Below the pieces are notes generated by a model. The model ran no database searches. It was not told where the DNA came from and saw nothing but the letters and a program-made list of their open reading frames with translations. The position numbers and the translations under genes are program-made. From Pseudomonadota bacterium (GTDB lineage: Bacteria > Pseudomonadota > Gammaproteobacteria > Burkholderiales > Burkholderiaceae_C): 15,902 bases of DNA. This document shows, piece after piece, positions 1-6,495 of the stretch; the stretch's first letter is position 1; each line of letters opens with the position of its first letter. The stretch spans positions 1 to 15,902 of the forward strand of contig JAJZHS010000018.1 of the NCBI GenBank assembly GCA_021798395.1, in the 5' to 3' direction.

Positions 1-216
1 GCACAGCCGGGCTTCCTCGGGGTCGAGAGCGCCCGCGACAGCAGCGGATTCGGCATCACGGTGTCCTACTGGGACTCGCTGGAGGCCATCCGCGCGTGGA
101 AAGCCAACCTCGAACATCAGGTGGCGCAAGGAAGCGGCCAGGCGCGTTGGTACGAGCGCTACGAGGTCAGGGTCGCGAGCGTGGAGCGGGCCTATTCATT
201 CGACGCTGAGCATTGA
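1..216 (+). CDS. ABM-family (antibiotic biosynthesis monooxygenase-like) protein, 3' part
   Basis: The reading frame is open from the first base and ends with TGA at 214-216, giving the last 71 residues; the start lies outside the window. The visible pattern is PGFLGVES, then GITVSYWDS, EAIRAWK, EHQVAQ, WYERYEVRVASVER. This is the C-terminal half of the dimeric alpha+beta barrel of the ABM fold: a strand with the conserved SYW, the helix with AW..N..H, and the final WY..Y.VRVA strand. Family members range from quinone-forming monooxygenases to heme-degrading enzymes, and many small ones have no known substrate, so no reaction can be assigned. It converges on brnA, with a hairpin-rich spacer between them. 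Confidence 0.8.
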   Translation, partial: AQPGFLGVESARDSSGFGITVSYWDSLEAIRAWKANLEHQVAQGSGQARWYERYEVRVASVERAYSFDAEH

Positions 217-245
217 ACCGCTCCGGGTTTGGTGGAGGCTCCAAG

Positions 246-285
246 TTTTGAGCGCCCCAGGGCCGGGCTGCGCCCAGCCCGCCCC
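246..285 (+). repeat. Dispersed 40-nt hairpin repeat, copy A
   Basis: This element starts TTTTGAGC and ends CCCGCCCC, and contains a stem GGGCTG/CAGCCC around a CGCC loop. It lies 29 bases after the stop codon of the ABM gene, in the same direction as that gene. A nearly identical copy, inverted in the window, lies at the end of the chemoreceptor gene at 1247-1287. A second short stem (CCCCC/GGGGG around 284-294) follows it. It could act as a transcript end or 3' stabiliser in the manner of REP elements; that role is inference. Confidence 0.7.
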
Positions 286-296
286 CCGTGGGGGTC

Positions 297-327
297 GAGA
301 AAACTTGGGGCGGCCCTGCGTTTTCTC
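297..327. terminator. Inverted repeat between converging ABM and brnA genes
   Basis: GAGAAAAC at 297-304 is perfectly matched by GTTTTCTC at 320-327, with a 15-base GC-rich loop. It lies between the converging ends of the ABM gene (216) and brnA (367). Each strand has a short T run in its descending arm, so it could terminate transcription both ways, though the T run is inside the stem rather than after it. Confidence 0.4.
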
Positions 328-366
328 AAGAGAAGATGGAGCCGTGAACAAGTCGCCCTCGGGGAG

Positions 367-657
367 CTACGCGGACGGATGTTCGCGCAGCCATTCCTTG
401 AGGGCGTCATTCATGCGGGTCTGCCACCCCTTGCCGCTGGCGCGCAGGGCGTCGGCCACGTCCGCATCCACCCGGAGGGTGATTGAGACCTTCGGGCGCT
501 CCAGTTTCGGGCGGCCACGGCGGCGCCGGTCGCTTTCCAGCGCGGCGTTCAGTTCCGCCGCCGTGGCCGGGCGGTCGTCCTCGCTCAGGCCGTCCCAGGC
601 GTGATCTGCTCCGGTCGGGATCGCCTTCACGGCATCCAGCACCGCCTTACGGTTCAT
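367..657 (-). CDS. brnA: BrnA-family antitoxin
   Basis: The 96-residue product is the likely partner of the BrnT-like toxin encoded just upstream. The C-terminal half holds the BrnA signature: KVSITLRVDADVADALRASG followed by GWQTRMNDALKEWL, a ribbon-helix-helix type DNA-binding fold. The charged N-terminal half (DDRPATAAELNAAL, then RRRRGRPKLERPK) is typical of the part that wraps the toxin. I placed the start at the ATG at 657 because the upstream in-frame extension lies inside brnT and does not resemble the family. The start overlaps the end of brnT by 11 bases, indicating translational coupling, with toxin gene first as in other brnTA pairs. In this family the antitoxin neutralises the toxin and the complex represses its own promoter. 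Confidence 0.85.
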   Translation of the reverse strand: MNRKAVLDAVKAIPTGADHAWDGLSEDDRPATAAELNAALESDRRRRGRPKLERPKVSITLRVDADVADALRASGKGWQTRMNDALKEWLREHPSA

Positions 658-946
658 CGCATTCGTTTTCGAGCCAGTCACGGTACACCTCGCGTTCCTC
701 TTGGCTTGCCCGGCGAAAGCTGATGATGCGCGTAGCGCCATCGCGCCCGGTATGCACCACCGTCAGCACGGCCAGGAAGCCCAGCGCATAGGACATCGAC
801 AGCGTGCGCGCTTCGCCGGCCCGCACGATGGCGACATCGAATCGAAAGCGCGACTCCAGGACCTCGGCAGCCTGAGCGAAGTCGAGTCCGTGCTTCGCCA
901 GGTTGGCACGCCGCTTGGCTTCGTCCCAGGTGTAGCGCACCTTCAT
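647..946 (-). CDS. brnT: BrnT-family ribonuclease toxin
   Basis: The 99-residue product matches BrnT along its length. It has the N-terminal YTWDEAKRRANLAKHGLDF block, a middle SMSYALGFLAVLTVVHTGRDG strand region, and the C-terminal RIISFRRASQEEREVYRDW block. BrnT toxins are RelE-fold ribonucleases that slow growth under stress; the conserved KHGLDF, RIIS.RRA and E-E-Y elements are all present, so the toxin looks intact. It starts at the ATG at 944-946, almost directly after a good -10 box with no ribosome binding site, so the message may be leaderless. It forms a two-gene unit with brnA downstream. Confidence 0.9.
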   Translation of the reverse strand: MKVRYTWDEAKRRANLAKHGLDFAQAAEVLESRFRFDVAIVRAGEARTLSMSYALGFLAVLTVVHTGRDGATRIISFRRASQEEREVYRDWLENECDEP

Positions 947-953
947 GCACTTT

Positions 954-982
954 AGTGTATGTGCGTTAATTCATGAGCGCAA
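954..982 (-). promoter_or_regulatory. Promoter of brnT-brnA
   Basis: On the minus strand TTGCGC (977-982) is followed after exactly 17 bases by TACACT (954-959), a credible sigma-70 pair. The expected transcript start falls within a base or two of the brnT ATG at 946. A small inverted repeat, CACT-TT-AGTG (948-957), overlaps the -10 box, and a GCAC/GTGC pair (947-950, 961-964) brackets it; either could be where the BrnA-BrnT complex binds. Confidence 0.55.
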
Positions 983-1246
983 GGCGACGGCTTGCCTCGA
1001 TCGAAGCGTCGGCGGGGCGGTGACAAGAATTGCGTTCACGACCGCGGCGAAGTGACATGGATTGCTGCGGGTATTGCACGCCGCACGGCGCTGGCCTGCT
1101 GAGTAAAGGAATCGGTCGAAAGACTGCTCAGGGTCGGAAGCGGCGCCTCCGCTCGCCAAGCCGGGCGTCGCATCTTCGGCGTTGCGGTCGCACGGCGCGT
1201 GCCGCGGCAGGTGCGGCGGGCAGCGCGGCGCGGGCAGGTGCAACGC
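983..1246. other. Intergenic stretch with no recognisable gene
   Basis: Between the brnT promoter and the repeat at the chemoreceptor end I see no frame with a recognisable protein pattern or a convincing start with ribosome binding site. Frames of about 100 codons are open on both strands, but their products are arginine- and alanine-rich, as expected from very GC-rich non-coding DNA. CTGAG (about 1099-1103) and CTCAG (about 1127-1131) could form a weak stem. No function is assigned. Confidence 0.4.
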
Positions 1247-1287
1247 GGGGCGGGCTGGGCGCAGCCCGGCCCCGGGGCTGCTCAAAA
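1247..1287 (-). repeat. Dispersed hairpin repeat, copy B, overlapping the chemoreceptor stop codon
   Basis: Read on the minus strand this runs TTTTGAGCAGCCCC and on to CCCGCCCC, matching copy A at 246-285 apart from a few bases in the GCCCC segment. It has the same GGGCTG-CGCC-CAGCCC hairpin. The TGA inside its opening TTTTGA is the stop codon of the chemoreceptor gene (1282-1284). As in copy A, it reads in the direction of the gene it follows. Confidence 0.7.
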
Positions 1288-2910
1288 GCGGACGAAGCCG
1301 CCTTCTGGCGCTTGCTCGCCGACGGCCTGTTCCTTGGGCGTTCCACCGCGCCCGGGTTTCGCTGCGGCGGCCCCGCGGTCCGGCTGGCGTGCCGACGCGG
1401 CTGCGGCGGGCATATCGCCCGCGAGCCGGAATCGGGCCACTGCGGCTTGCAGATCCTGCGCCTGCGCGCTCATTTCCTCGGCAGTCGCGGCCAGTTGCTC
1501 TGAGGCCGAGGCGTTCTGCTGCGTTGCCGCGCTGACCTGCGCGACGGCCTGGTTGATTTGCTGGATTCCTGTCGCCTGCTCGTCGCTGGCCGCGGCGATC
1601 TCATCGACCAGCTCGGAGGTCTTCGTGATCGCCGGGACCATTTGCTGGAGCAATTCGCCCGCGCTGTCGGCCTGCTTGACCGAACCCGCCGCGAGTTCGC
1701 CGATTTCCTTGGCCGCGACCTGCGCGCGCTCAGCCAGCTTTCGAACCTCTGCGGCGACGACGGCGAAGCCCTTGCCGTGCTCGCCGGCGCGCGCGGCCTC
1801 GATGGCGGCGTTCAACGCCAGCATGTTGGTCTGATAGGCAATGTCGTCGACGATGGTGATGCGCTCGGCGATCGCCTGCATGTCGGACACGGTCCTGCCC
1901 ACCGCGTCGCCGCCTTGGCGCGCCTGTTGGGCAGCCTGCTGGGCCATGGTCGAGGTCATCCGTGCGTTGTCCGCGCTTTGCTTGACCGACGCGGTCGACT
2001 GTTCCAGCGTGGCCGAGGTTTCCTCGACCGACGCTGCCTGCTCCGACGCGCTTTGCGAGAGGCTCTGCGAGGTGCTCGAAACCTGCTCGGACGCAGCCGA
2101 GAGATTGTCCGCCGCCGAACGCACCGAGGACAGCGTCGTGGTCAGACGAGCGACCATTTCCGACAGCGCCTTCAGCAGCATGCCGGTTTCGTCGCGCGAT
2201 TCGGCCCGCACCGATGCGGTCAGATCCCCGCCGGCGACTTTTTGCGCGACGTCGACAGCCTGGGCCAGGGGTCTCGTGATCGAGCGTGTGATCAGCAGGC
2301 CGGCGACGATGGCCAGCGCCATCGCGATCGCGGTCGTTGCCAGCGCAACCGCAATCGCAGACGAATAGGCCGAATCGGCGTCCGTCGTGGCTTGGCCGAA
2401 ATGGCCGACCGCGACCTGGTCGATGCCTCCGAGGTCGCTGCGCAGCGCGGCCTCTACGGGCTTGACCTGGGACCGGAACACATCCAGAGAAGACCCGCCG
2501 CTCGCCTGCGCGGCCAGGCACGCGTGGACGGCGTTCGTGAGGGTCGCATCCTCGGCGTCGAGTCGCGACATCTTCTCCAGGATGCGCGGGCTGTGCGCGA
2601 TGCTGCGCAGTTTGACGACGAGCTGGTCGTAGGCACGCAGATCGACCAGCATGGCCGACCTCAGCTGAGCCTGCTCGGTCGCGTCGGTGCTGAGCAAGAG
2701 GTCGCGACAGTCGCTCGAAATCTGGTCCAGGTCGATGCGCATCCGACCGATCTGGTGTGCTTCCGGCCAAGCGCGCCTGGTGGCCTCGTCGGTCGCTCCC
2801 TTCATGGAATGAAGACTCCACGCCGAAACCGAGGCGAGCAACAAAACCAGCAAGGCCATGAAGCCGAAGCCAAGACCGAGGCGAATCCCGATGCGCATGT
2901 GCTTGAACAC
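1282..2910 (-). CDS. Methyl-accepting chemotaxis protein
   Basis: This 542-residue inner-membrane chemoreceptor has the classical layout. TM1 is at about 11-31; a periplasmic helical domain at about 32-182 has the size and helical character of a four-helix-bundle ligand module; TM2 is at about 183-207; HAMP at about 208-262; and the long cytoplasmic coiled-coil signalling domain runs to about 490. The hairpin tip that contacts CheA and CheW is intact around 355-390, with IAYQTNMLALNAAIEAARAG and GKGFAVVAAEVRKLAERA. The proline/alanine-rich tail ends EGGFVRF and lacks an NWETF-type CheR-docking pentapeptide. I use the GTG at 2910 because AGGAGA lies 7 bases before it; an ATG four codons later is the alternative. 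The ligand is unknown. The divergent GH18 gene makes sensing of a polysaccharide product possible, but only as a guess. Confidence 0.95.
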   Translation of the reverse strand: MFKHMRIGIRLGLGFGFMALLVLLLASVSAWSLHSMKGATDEATRRAWPEAHQIGRMRIDLDQISSDCRDLLLSTDATEQAQLRSAMLVDLRAYDQLVVKLRSIAHSPRILEKMSRLDAEDATLTNAVHACLAAQASGGSSLDVFRSQVKPVEAALRSDLGGIDQVAVGHFGQATTDADSAYSSAIAVALATTAIAMALAIVAGLLITRSITRPLAQAVDVAQKVAGGDLTASVRAESRDETGMLLKALSEMVARLTTTLSSVRSAADNLSAASEQVSSTSQSLSQSASEQAASVEETSATLEQSTASVKQSADNARMTSTMAQQAAQQARQGGDAVGRTVSDMQAIAERITIVDDIAYQTNMLALNAAIEAARAGEHGKGFAVVAAEVRKLAERAQVAAKEIGELAAGSVKQADSAGELLQQMVPAITKTSELVDEIAAASDEQATGIQQINQAVAQVSAATQQNASASEQLAATAEEMSAQAQDLQAAVARFRLAGDMPAAAASARQPDRGAAAAKPGRGGTPKEQAVGEQAPEGGFVRF

Positions 2911-2977
2911 TTCTCTTCTCCTGAGGGGCGCCGAGTTGCTGCGGTGTGTCCGTGCGGGCCGCGGAGCACTTTGACAA

Positions 2978-2997
2978 CACTTGTTTTATAAAGACAC
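2978..2997 (+). repeat. AT-rich 20-nt direct repeat, copy 1
   Basis: Reads CACTTGTTTTATAAAGACAC. It matches 17 of 20 bases at 3417-3436 in the same orientation and has a palindromic TTTATAAA core. It lies about 70-90 bases upstream of the chemoreceptor start. Confidence 0.55.
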
Positions 2998-3416
2998 ATC
3001 AGCTTATTCGATCTTACACGTATTTCATATTTCAACATGTTGGCCGTCGCCTGCGGCCTGGTCGGCGCAGCCCTGTCCTGGCCCGACTTGCTCGGTTCGC
3101 CAGCGGCCCTTCGCTGCAAGACGGTCTCCAGATCGAGCCGCAGCCCTTGCGGCTGGAAACGGCCGGCCGGCCGTCGCAAGGCTTCGGCAATGGGGCTCTC
3201 GTCCGCGGAGCCGCCATGGGCTCGGCGCGAGGCGACCGTGGCGTTCGTGCCGCCGGCGTTTGAACTCGCCGGTGCGTTCAGGTTCGAATGAAGCGAGGAA
3301 GGGCTGACGGTGGGCGGGGTGCATCCCAGCGTCCCGGCCGAGCGCGCCGAGCCGTGTGCCGTGCGGCCTCGCAGCGAATATTCAGGACAGGCCGGAAAGG
3401 CGCCACGCGGATTTGC

Positions 3417-3436
3417 CACTGATTTTATAAAAACAC
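3417..3436 (+). repeat. AT-rich 20-nt direct repeat, copy 2
   Basis: Reads CACTGATTTTATAAAAACAC, differing from copy 1 at three positions. It lies about 120 bases upstream of the GH18 start. It may be a regulator site, a promoter element or one flank of an inserted segment. Confidence 0.55.
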
Positions 3437-3554
3437 CCCTCGAAAATCACCGGTGGATCACGTGAGATGACCCTATGAAGAATTTGCGCCTTGCTATCCT
3501 CGAACGACGTCGCGCAGCGTTGTTCCAGGCGCGGCACACCCACAGGGAGAAAAT

Positions 3555-5441
3555 ATGATGACACGTAGAAACGGTTTATCTACGCTCGCCGCATCCGCGC
3601 TGCTCTGTGTTGGCCTGGCGGGTTGCGGCGGCGGCGGCGGCGGCGCGCCCCCAAGCGCGATCGCCTTGCCTGACGGGGCGACCCTTCTGCCGAACGGGAC
3701 GGTCGTCTCGCTCACCCGCTACGCGGCGCAGCTCAGCCCCGGGAAGACGACCGATATCGGCGTGCTCGTCGACCGTGGCGTCGGTTCGGCATCGAACCTT
3801 GGGCTGGCTGTGGGCGTTGAACGGGCCGGAGCGACCGGCGGTGCCTCCGGAAGCAACACGACGGTTTCCGCGCTGCCCACCGCGCGCTTGGTGACATCCA
3901 GCGTTCCGAGCGGCTCGGGCTCGGCCACGTCGTCGGTCACGAATCTCGTCATTGACGCAGGTCAGGCATCTCCCGGAAATTACCTGGCCAAGCTGACCTC
4001 GGGAAATTCCCTGGTCGGTACCGTATCGGTTGCGGTCGCGCCGTCGGCGATGATCAAGGCGTCCTACGTGCAACTCGACGCAAGCGGGTCCCTGGGCTCG
4101 ATCACGGCGGATGGCTATGCTGCGTCCAATATGGTCGTATTCGCCTTCGCCGACCTCAGCGGCCCTTCGATCAGCTCCGCATCCCTGCACGCGGTACAGA
4201 CCGCGAGCAACGGCGAAGGCGCCGGTACGATCAATCTGCTGAGCATCGGCGGGCAGTACGCGACACCAGCCACCATCAATGCCCAGACGGCAAACCAGAT
4301 CGTTGCCAACGTCAGTGCGCAGATCAATCTGTACAACAACCAACTGCAAGGTGGAGGAACGATCAGCGGGGTCGACCTGGATCTTGAAAACTCCATCGAC
4401 AGCGCAACGATCGAGAAGCTCGCGTACGGATTCAAGAGCCAGGGCCTCATCGTCTCGATCGCGCCCCAGGTCATCACGACAGACGGAGCGAACGTGGACC
4501 CGAACAGCCCGACCAACCTCGGGCTGAGCTCGGGCGGAAACAGCAATCAATACGGTGCCGCGCTCGCGGCGGGCGACGTCGATTACGTCCTGGCGCAGAC
4601 CTACAATTCGGGCGGCTGGACCGTGGGCGGGGTGCAGGAAAACTCGCCGCAGTTCTTTTCGCAGATTGCCAAGGCCCTGAGCAATACCGTCAAGGGCACC
4701 TGTGCCGGCGCAGCGACGCTGTGCATCCCGGAAACTGTCCAGGTCGTCGTCGGCGAACCGTCGAACGGCGGCGCCAGCGGCACGGCCAACAATATATTCG
4801 GTTCGAATGGTGGCGTCCAATACGATCAGGCCGCGATTCTGTCTCAGATCCAGGGCGCGCTGCCCGCTGCGCTGGCCTTGCCGAATATCGACGGCGTCAT
4901 GCAGTGGTCGCTGAACAACGATTACATGCCGAACGGATGGGGCGATACCAACGCGACTCCCGGAGCATTCACCAGCGCCATTTTCGGCGCACCGGCGCCT
5001 GCCGCTTTGCCGTATTTCATCCTTCAACTCTCGAACACGGGTCCCAATGTTCCGGGGCCGCTGGCCTACGGCACGGTCACGCTGGTTGTGAACGGGCAGT
5101 ATTGGGTGTTCGGAACGAACGCACCCTGGACAACGGCCGGGATCGTCCCCGTTGCGCCGCTGGAGATCCAGCAATGGGGGACGCTCACCTCGTCGAAAAA
5201 TCCGGCCACGCCAGGCGTCGTCGACAGTGACAACCTCGACCGGATCTTCAGCAATGGCGCGACGTCGTTCACCGCGACGCAAATTCTGGTCAATGGCTAT
5301 CCGAGTCGCGACGCCGACATCGGGCAGCCCGCCAGGCAGTGGGTGTGCTCGGTGGCGAACTATCCGTTCGCGGCGAACCACAGCTACAACGTGATGTTCA
5401 ACCCGACGAACGGTGCCTGCGACCTCAAGCAGGTGAACTGA
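3555..5441 (+). CDS. GH18-family glycosidase (chitinase-like) lipoprotein
   Basis: The 628-residue product begins with a lipoprotein signal: basic MMTRRN, a hydrophobic stretch, and lipobox L21-A-G-C24, followed by six glycines as a tether. A Ser/Thr/Gly-rich beta-type region (about 35-165) precedes a GH18 TIM barrel (about 166-480). The barrel shows LLSIGG (228-233, strand 3 SxGG motif), SGVDLDLE (271-278, the DGxDxDxE catalytic motif with Ser for the first Asp and E278 as likely acid), AQTYN (347-351) and DGVMQWSLN (446-454, final strand with the substrate-stacking Trp). The remaining roughly 145 residues form a C-terminal domain I do not recognise. GH18 enzymes cleave beta-1,4 bonds in chitin or related N-acetylglucosamine glycans; the exact substrate is not readable. 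GGGAGA before ATG 3555 supports the start. Codons are less GC-biased than in the downstream genes. Confidence 0.85.
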   Translation: MMTRRNGLSTLAASALLCVGLAGCGGGGGGAPPSAIALPDGATLLPNGTVVSLTRYAAQLSPGKTTDIGVLVDRGVGSASNLGLAVGVERAGATGGASGSNTTVSALPTARLVTSSVPSGSGSATSSVTNLVIDAGQASPGNYLAKLTSGNSLVGTVSVAVAPSAMIKASYVQLDASGSLGSITADGYAASNMVVFAFADLSGPSISSASLHAVQTASNGEGAGTINLLSIGGQYATPATINAQTANQIVANVSAQINLYNNQLQGGGTISGVDLDLENSIDSATIEKLAYGFKSQGLIVSIAPQVITTDGANVDPNSPTNLGLSSGGNSNQYGAALAAGDVDYVLAQTYNSGGWTVGGVQENSPQFFSQIAKALSNTVKGTCAGAATLCIPETVQVVVGEPSNGGASGTANNIFGSNGGVQYDQAAILSQIQGALPAALALPNIDGVMQWSLNNDYMPNGWGDTNATPGAFTSAIFGAPAPAALPYFILQLSNTGPNVPGPLAYGTVTLVVNGQYWVFGTNAPWTTAGIVPVAPLEIQQWGTLTSSKNPATPGVVDSDNLDRIFSNGATSFTATQILVNGYPSRDADIGQPARQWVCSVANYPFAANHSYNVMFNPTNGACDLKQVN

Positions 5442-5448
5442 TCGCCCC

Positions 5449-5492
5449 GGGCGGCACGCGCGTGGGGTGACGGCCCAGCGTGCGTGCCGCCC
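5449..5492. terminator. Strong stem-loop between converging GH18 and GDT1 genes
   Basis: GGGCGGCACGC (5449-5459) pairs perfectly with GCGTGCCGCCC (5482-5492). One more C-G pair extends the stem outward, and G-T, C-G and G-C pairs extend it inward. It begins 8 bases after the GH18 stop codon and 27 bases from the converging gene's stop. No T run follows on either strand, so it may block or stabilise rather than act as a canonical intrinsic terminator. Confidence 0.55.
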
Positions 5493-5518
5493 GCGCGCCG
5501 GCGCCGGGGGCCGAACGT

Positions 5519-6091
5519 TCAGCCGGCTTGCAGCGCCGTGCGCAAGGCCAGACCGCCGAGGATCAGGAACATCAGCGCGGCGAACGCATGGACCCAGCGT
5601 GCCGGCAGCCGGTCGGCGAACCGGTGCCCGAACACGACGGCCGGCACATTGGCCGCGAGCATGCCCATGGTGGTTCCGGCGACGACGGGAAGCCACGCGC
5701 TGTAGCGCGCGGCCAGGGCGACGGTCGCCACCTGCGTCTTGTCGCCCATCTCCGCGATGAAAAAGGACGCCGCGGTGGTCAGGAACACGCCGCGCGCGCT
5801 GCGCCGCGGCAGGGCGTCGGCATCCATGCGGTCGGGCACCAGGATCCACAGCCCCATGACGACGAACGACACCACCACGGCCCAGTCGAGCAGGCGCGGG
5901 TCGAGTGCGTGCGCGAGCAGGTCGCCCGCGGCCGCGGCCAGGCCGTGGTTGGCGAGCGTGGCGACCAGGATGCCGGCGACGATGGGCGCCGGGGCCCTGT
6001 AGCGCGCCGCGAGCAGCAGCGAAAGGATCTGGGTTTTGTCGCCGATTTCGGCGAGCGCGACCAGGGCGATCGAGACGAGGAAGGGATGCAT
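5519..6091 (-). CDS. GDT1/TMEM165 (UPF0016) family cation exporter, probably Mn2+
   Basis: The 190-residue, six-helix membrane protein has two homologous halves, each with the diagnostic metal-binding motif: E15-I-G-D-K-T-Q21 in the first and E114-M-G-D-K-T-Q120 in the second, each at the start of a hydrophobic pair of helices. Bacterial members export Mn2+; eukaryotic ones move Mn2+/Ca2+ against protons. Length and motif spacing are normal for the bacterial family. I chose ATG 6091 (MHPFLVSIALVALAEIGDKTQ) because family proteins begin just before the first motif; a longer in-frame version has no matching sequence. The ribosome binding site is poor: a GGAGGA lies about 20 bases upstream, too far. 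It is divergent from dmeR by 125 bases, consistent with a metal-homeostasis cluster. Confidence 0.9.
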   Translation of the reverse strand: MHPFLVSIALVALAEIGDKTQILSLLLAARYRAPAPIVAGILVATLANHGLAAAAGDLLAHALDPRLLDWAVVVSFVVMGLWILVPDRMDADALPRRSARGVFLTTAASFFIAEMGDKTQVATVALAARYSAWLPVVAGTTMGMLAANVPAVVFGHRFADRLPARWVHAFAALMFLILGGLALRTALQAG

Positions 6092-6189
6092 GGGCCAAGG
6101 TCCGAGGGCGGCGATCCTCCGATGCGGGCCCGAGCATAGCAAACGCCTGCCGTGCACGGCCCGGGGGCCGGCCGATGTCCCCGTGTGCC

Positions 6190-6209
6190 ATAGGGGGGTA
6201 GGCTATACT
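6190..6209 (+). promoter_or_regulatory. Putative DmeR operator and -10 box of dmeRF
   Basis: ATAGGGGGGTA (with the G6 tract at 6193-6198) resembles the G/C-tract operators flanked by TA-rich sequence that RcnR/DmeR/FrmR-type CsoR-family repressors bind. Five bases after the tract comes TATACT (6204-6209), a good -10 box. No -35 is evident. The start point expected from this -10 falls at or within a base of the dmeR ATG at 6217. Confidence 0.6.
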
Positions 6210-6216
6210 GGGCGGC

Positions 6217-6495
6217 ATGAGCCATACCATCCGCCAGAAGGCCAAGCTGCTGAACCGGGTGCGCCGCATCCGCGGCCAGGTCGACGCGATCGAGCGCGCC
6301 CTCGAAGCCGAAGCGGGCTGCGAGCAGGTGATGCACGTCATCGCCGCCTGCCGCGGCGCGCTCAACGGTCTGCTGGGCGAAGTCGTCGAGGAACACATCC
6401 AGAGCCACCTCGTCGAGCCGCTGAAGCACAAGGACGCGCAGGCGGCCGAGGCGGCGGAAGGATTGGTCGACGTCTTCAGGGGCTACTTCAAATGA
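6217..6495 (+). CDS. dmeR: RcnR/DmeR-type (CsoR family) nickel/cobalt-responsive repressor
   Basis: The 92-residue, all-helical product begins MSHTIRQKAKLLNRVRRIRGQ and continues ALEAEAGCEQVMHVIAACRGALNGLL, the classic CsoR/RcnR pattern. It has His3, Cys35, His60 and His64, the same four positions and numbering used for Ni/Co binding in RcnR, which points to nickel/cobalt rather than copper or formaldehyde. Family members bind a G-tract operator without metal and release it on metal binding, de-repressing an efflux gene. Its TGA overlaps the next ATG as ATGA, and the next gene is the matching transporter, so autoregulation of a two-gene operon is likely. No ribosome binding site precedes the ATG; the message is probably leaderless. 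Confidence 0.9.
   Translation: MSHTIRQKAKLLNRVRRIRGQVDAIERALEAEAGCEQVMHVIAACRGALNGLLGEVVEEHIQSHLVEPLKHKDAQAAEAAEGLVDVFRGYFK

Larger units (their letters stand above)
2911..3554. other. Long divergent intergenic region between chemoreceptor and GH18 genes
   Basis: These 644 bases separate two divergent genes. Two AT-rich patches (about 2971-3040 and 3411-3470) stand out from a GC-rich centre (3041-3410) that includes GGCCGGCCGGCC-type palindromic sequence near 3165. Each patch contains one copy of a 20-base near-identical direct repeat (2978-2997 and 3417-3436). Promoters for both genes probably lie in the AT-rich patches, but I see no clean -35/-10 pair. Frames open across the centre give proline/arginine-rich products without recognisable domains, so I call no gene. 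Confidence 0.5.

Noticed and set aside
971..1285. A minus-strand frame of about 104 codons between brnT and the chemoreceptor end
   Set aside because: Its beginning is the dispersed repeat and its product has no recognisable fold, no good ribosome binding site and no G/C-biased wobble pattern that I can trust.
2802..3419. Minus-strand frame of about 200 codons running from the spacer into the chemoreceptor gene
   Set aside because: It overlaps the chemoreceptor start in another frame, and its product is proline/arginine-rich without motifs.
3631..3650. GGC repeat as a possible phase-variation tract
   Set aside because: It encodes the six-glycine tether after the lipobox Cys; a unit of three would not cause frameshift switching.
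6092..6190. A manganese riboswitch (yybP-ykoY type) in front of the GDT1-family gene
   Set aside because: Such riboswitches precede this family elsewhere, but the conserved GGGGAGUA-type element and its partner are not visible in the short leader.
3576..6431. A very long open frame on the minus strand opposite the GH18 and metal genes
   Set aside because: Its product is arginine-rich with no domain pattern, while the plus-strand GH18 frame and the GDT1 frame in the same region have clear motifs; it is a by-product of high GC.
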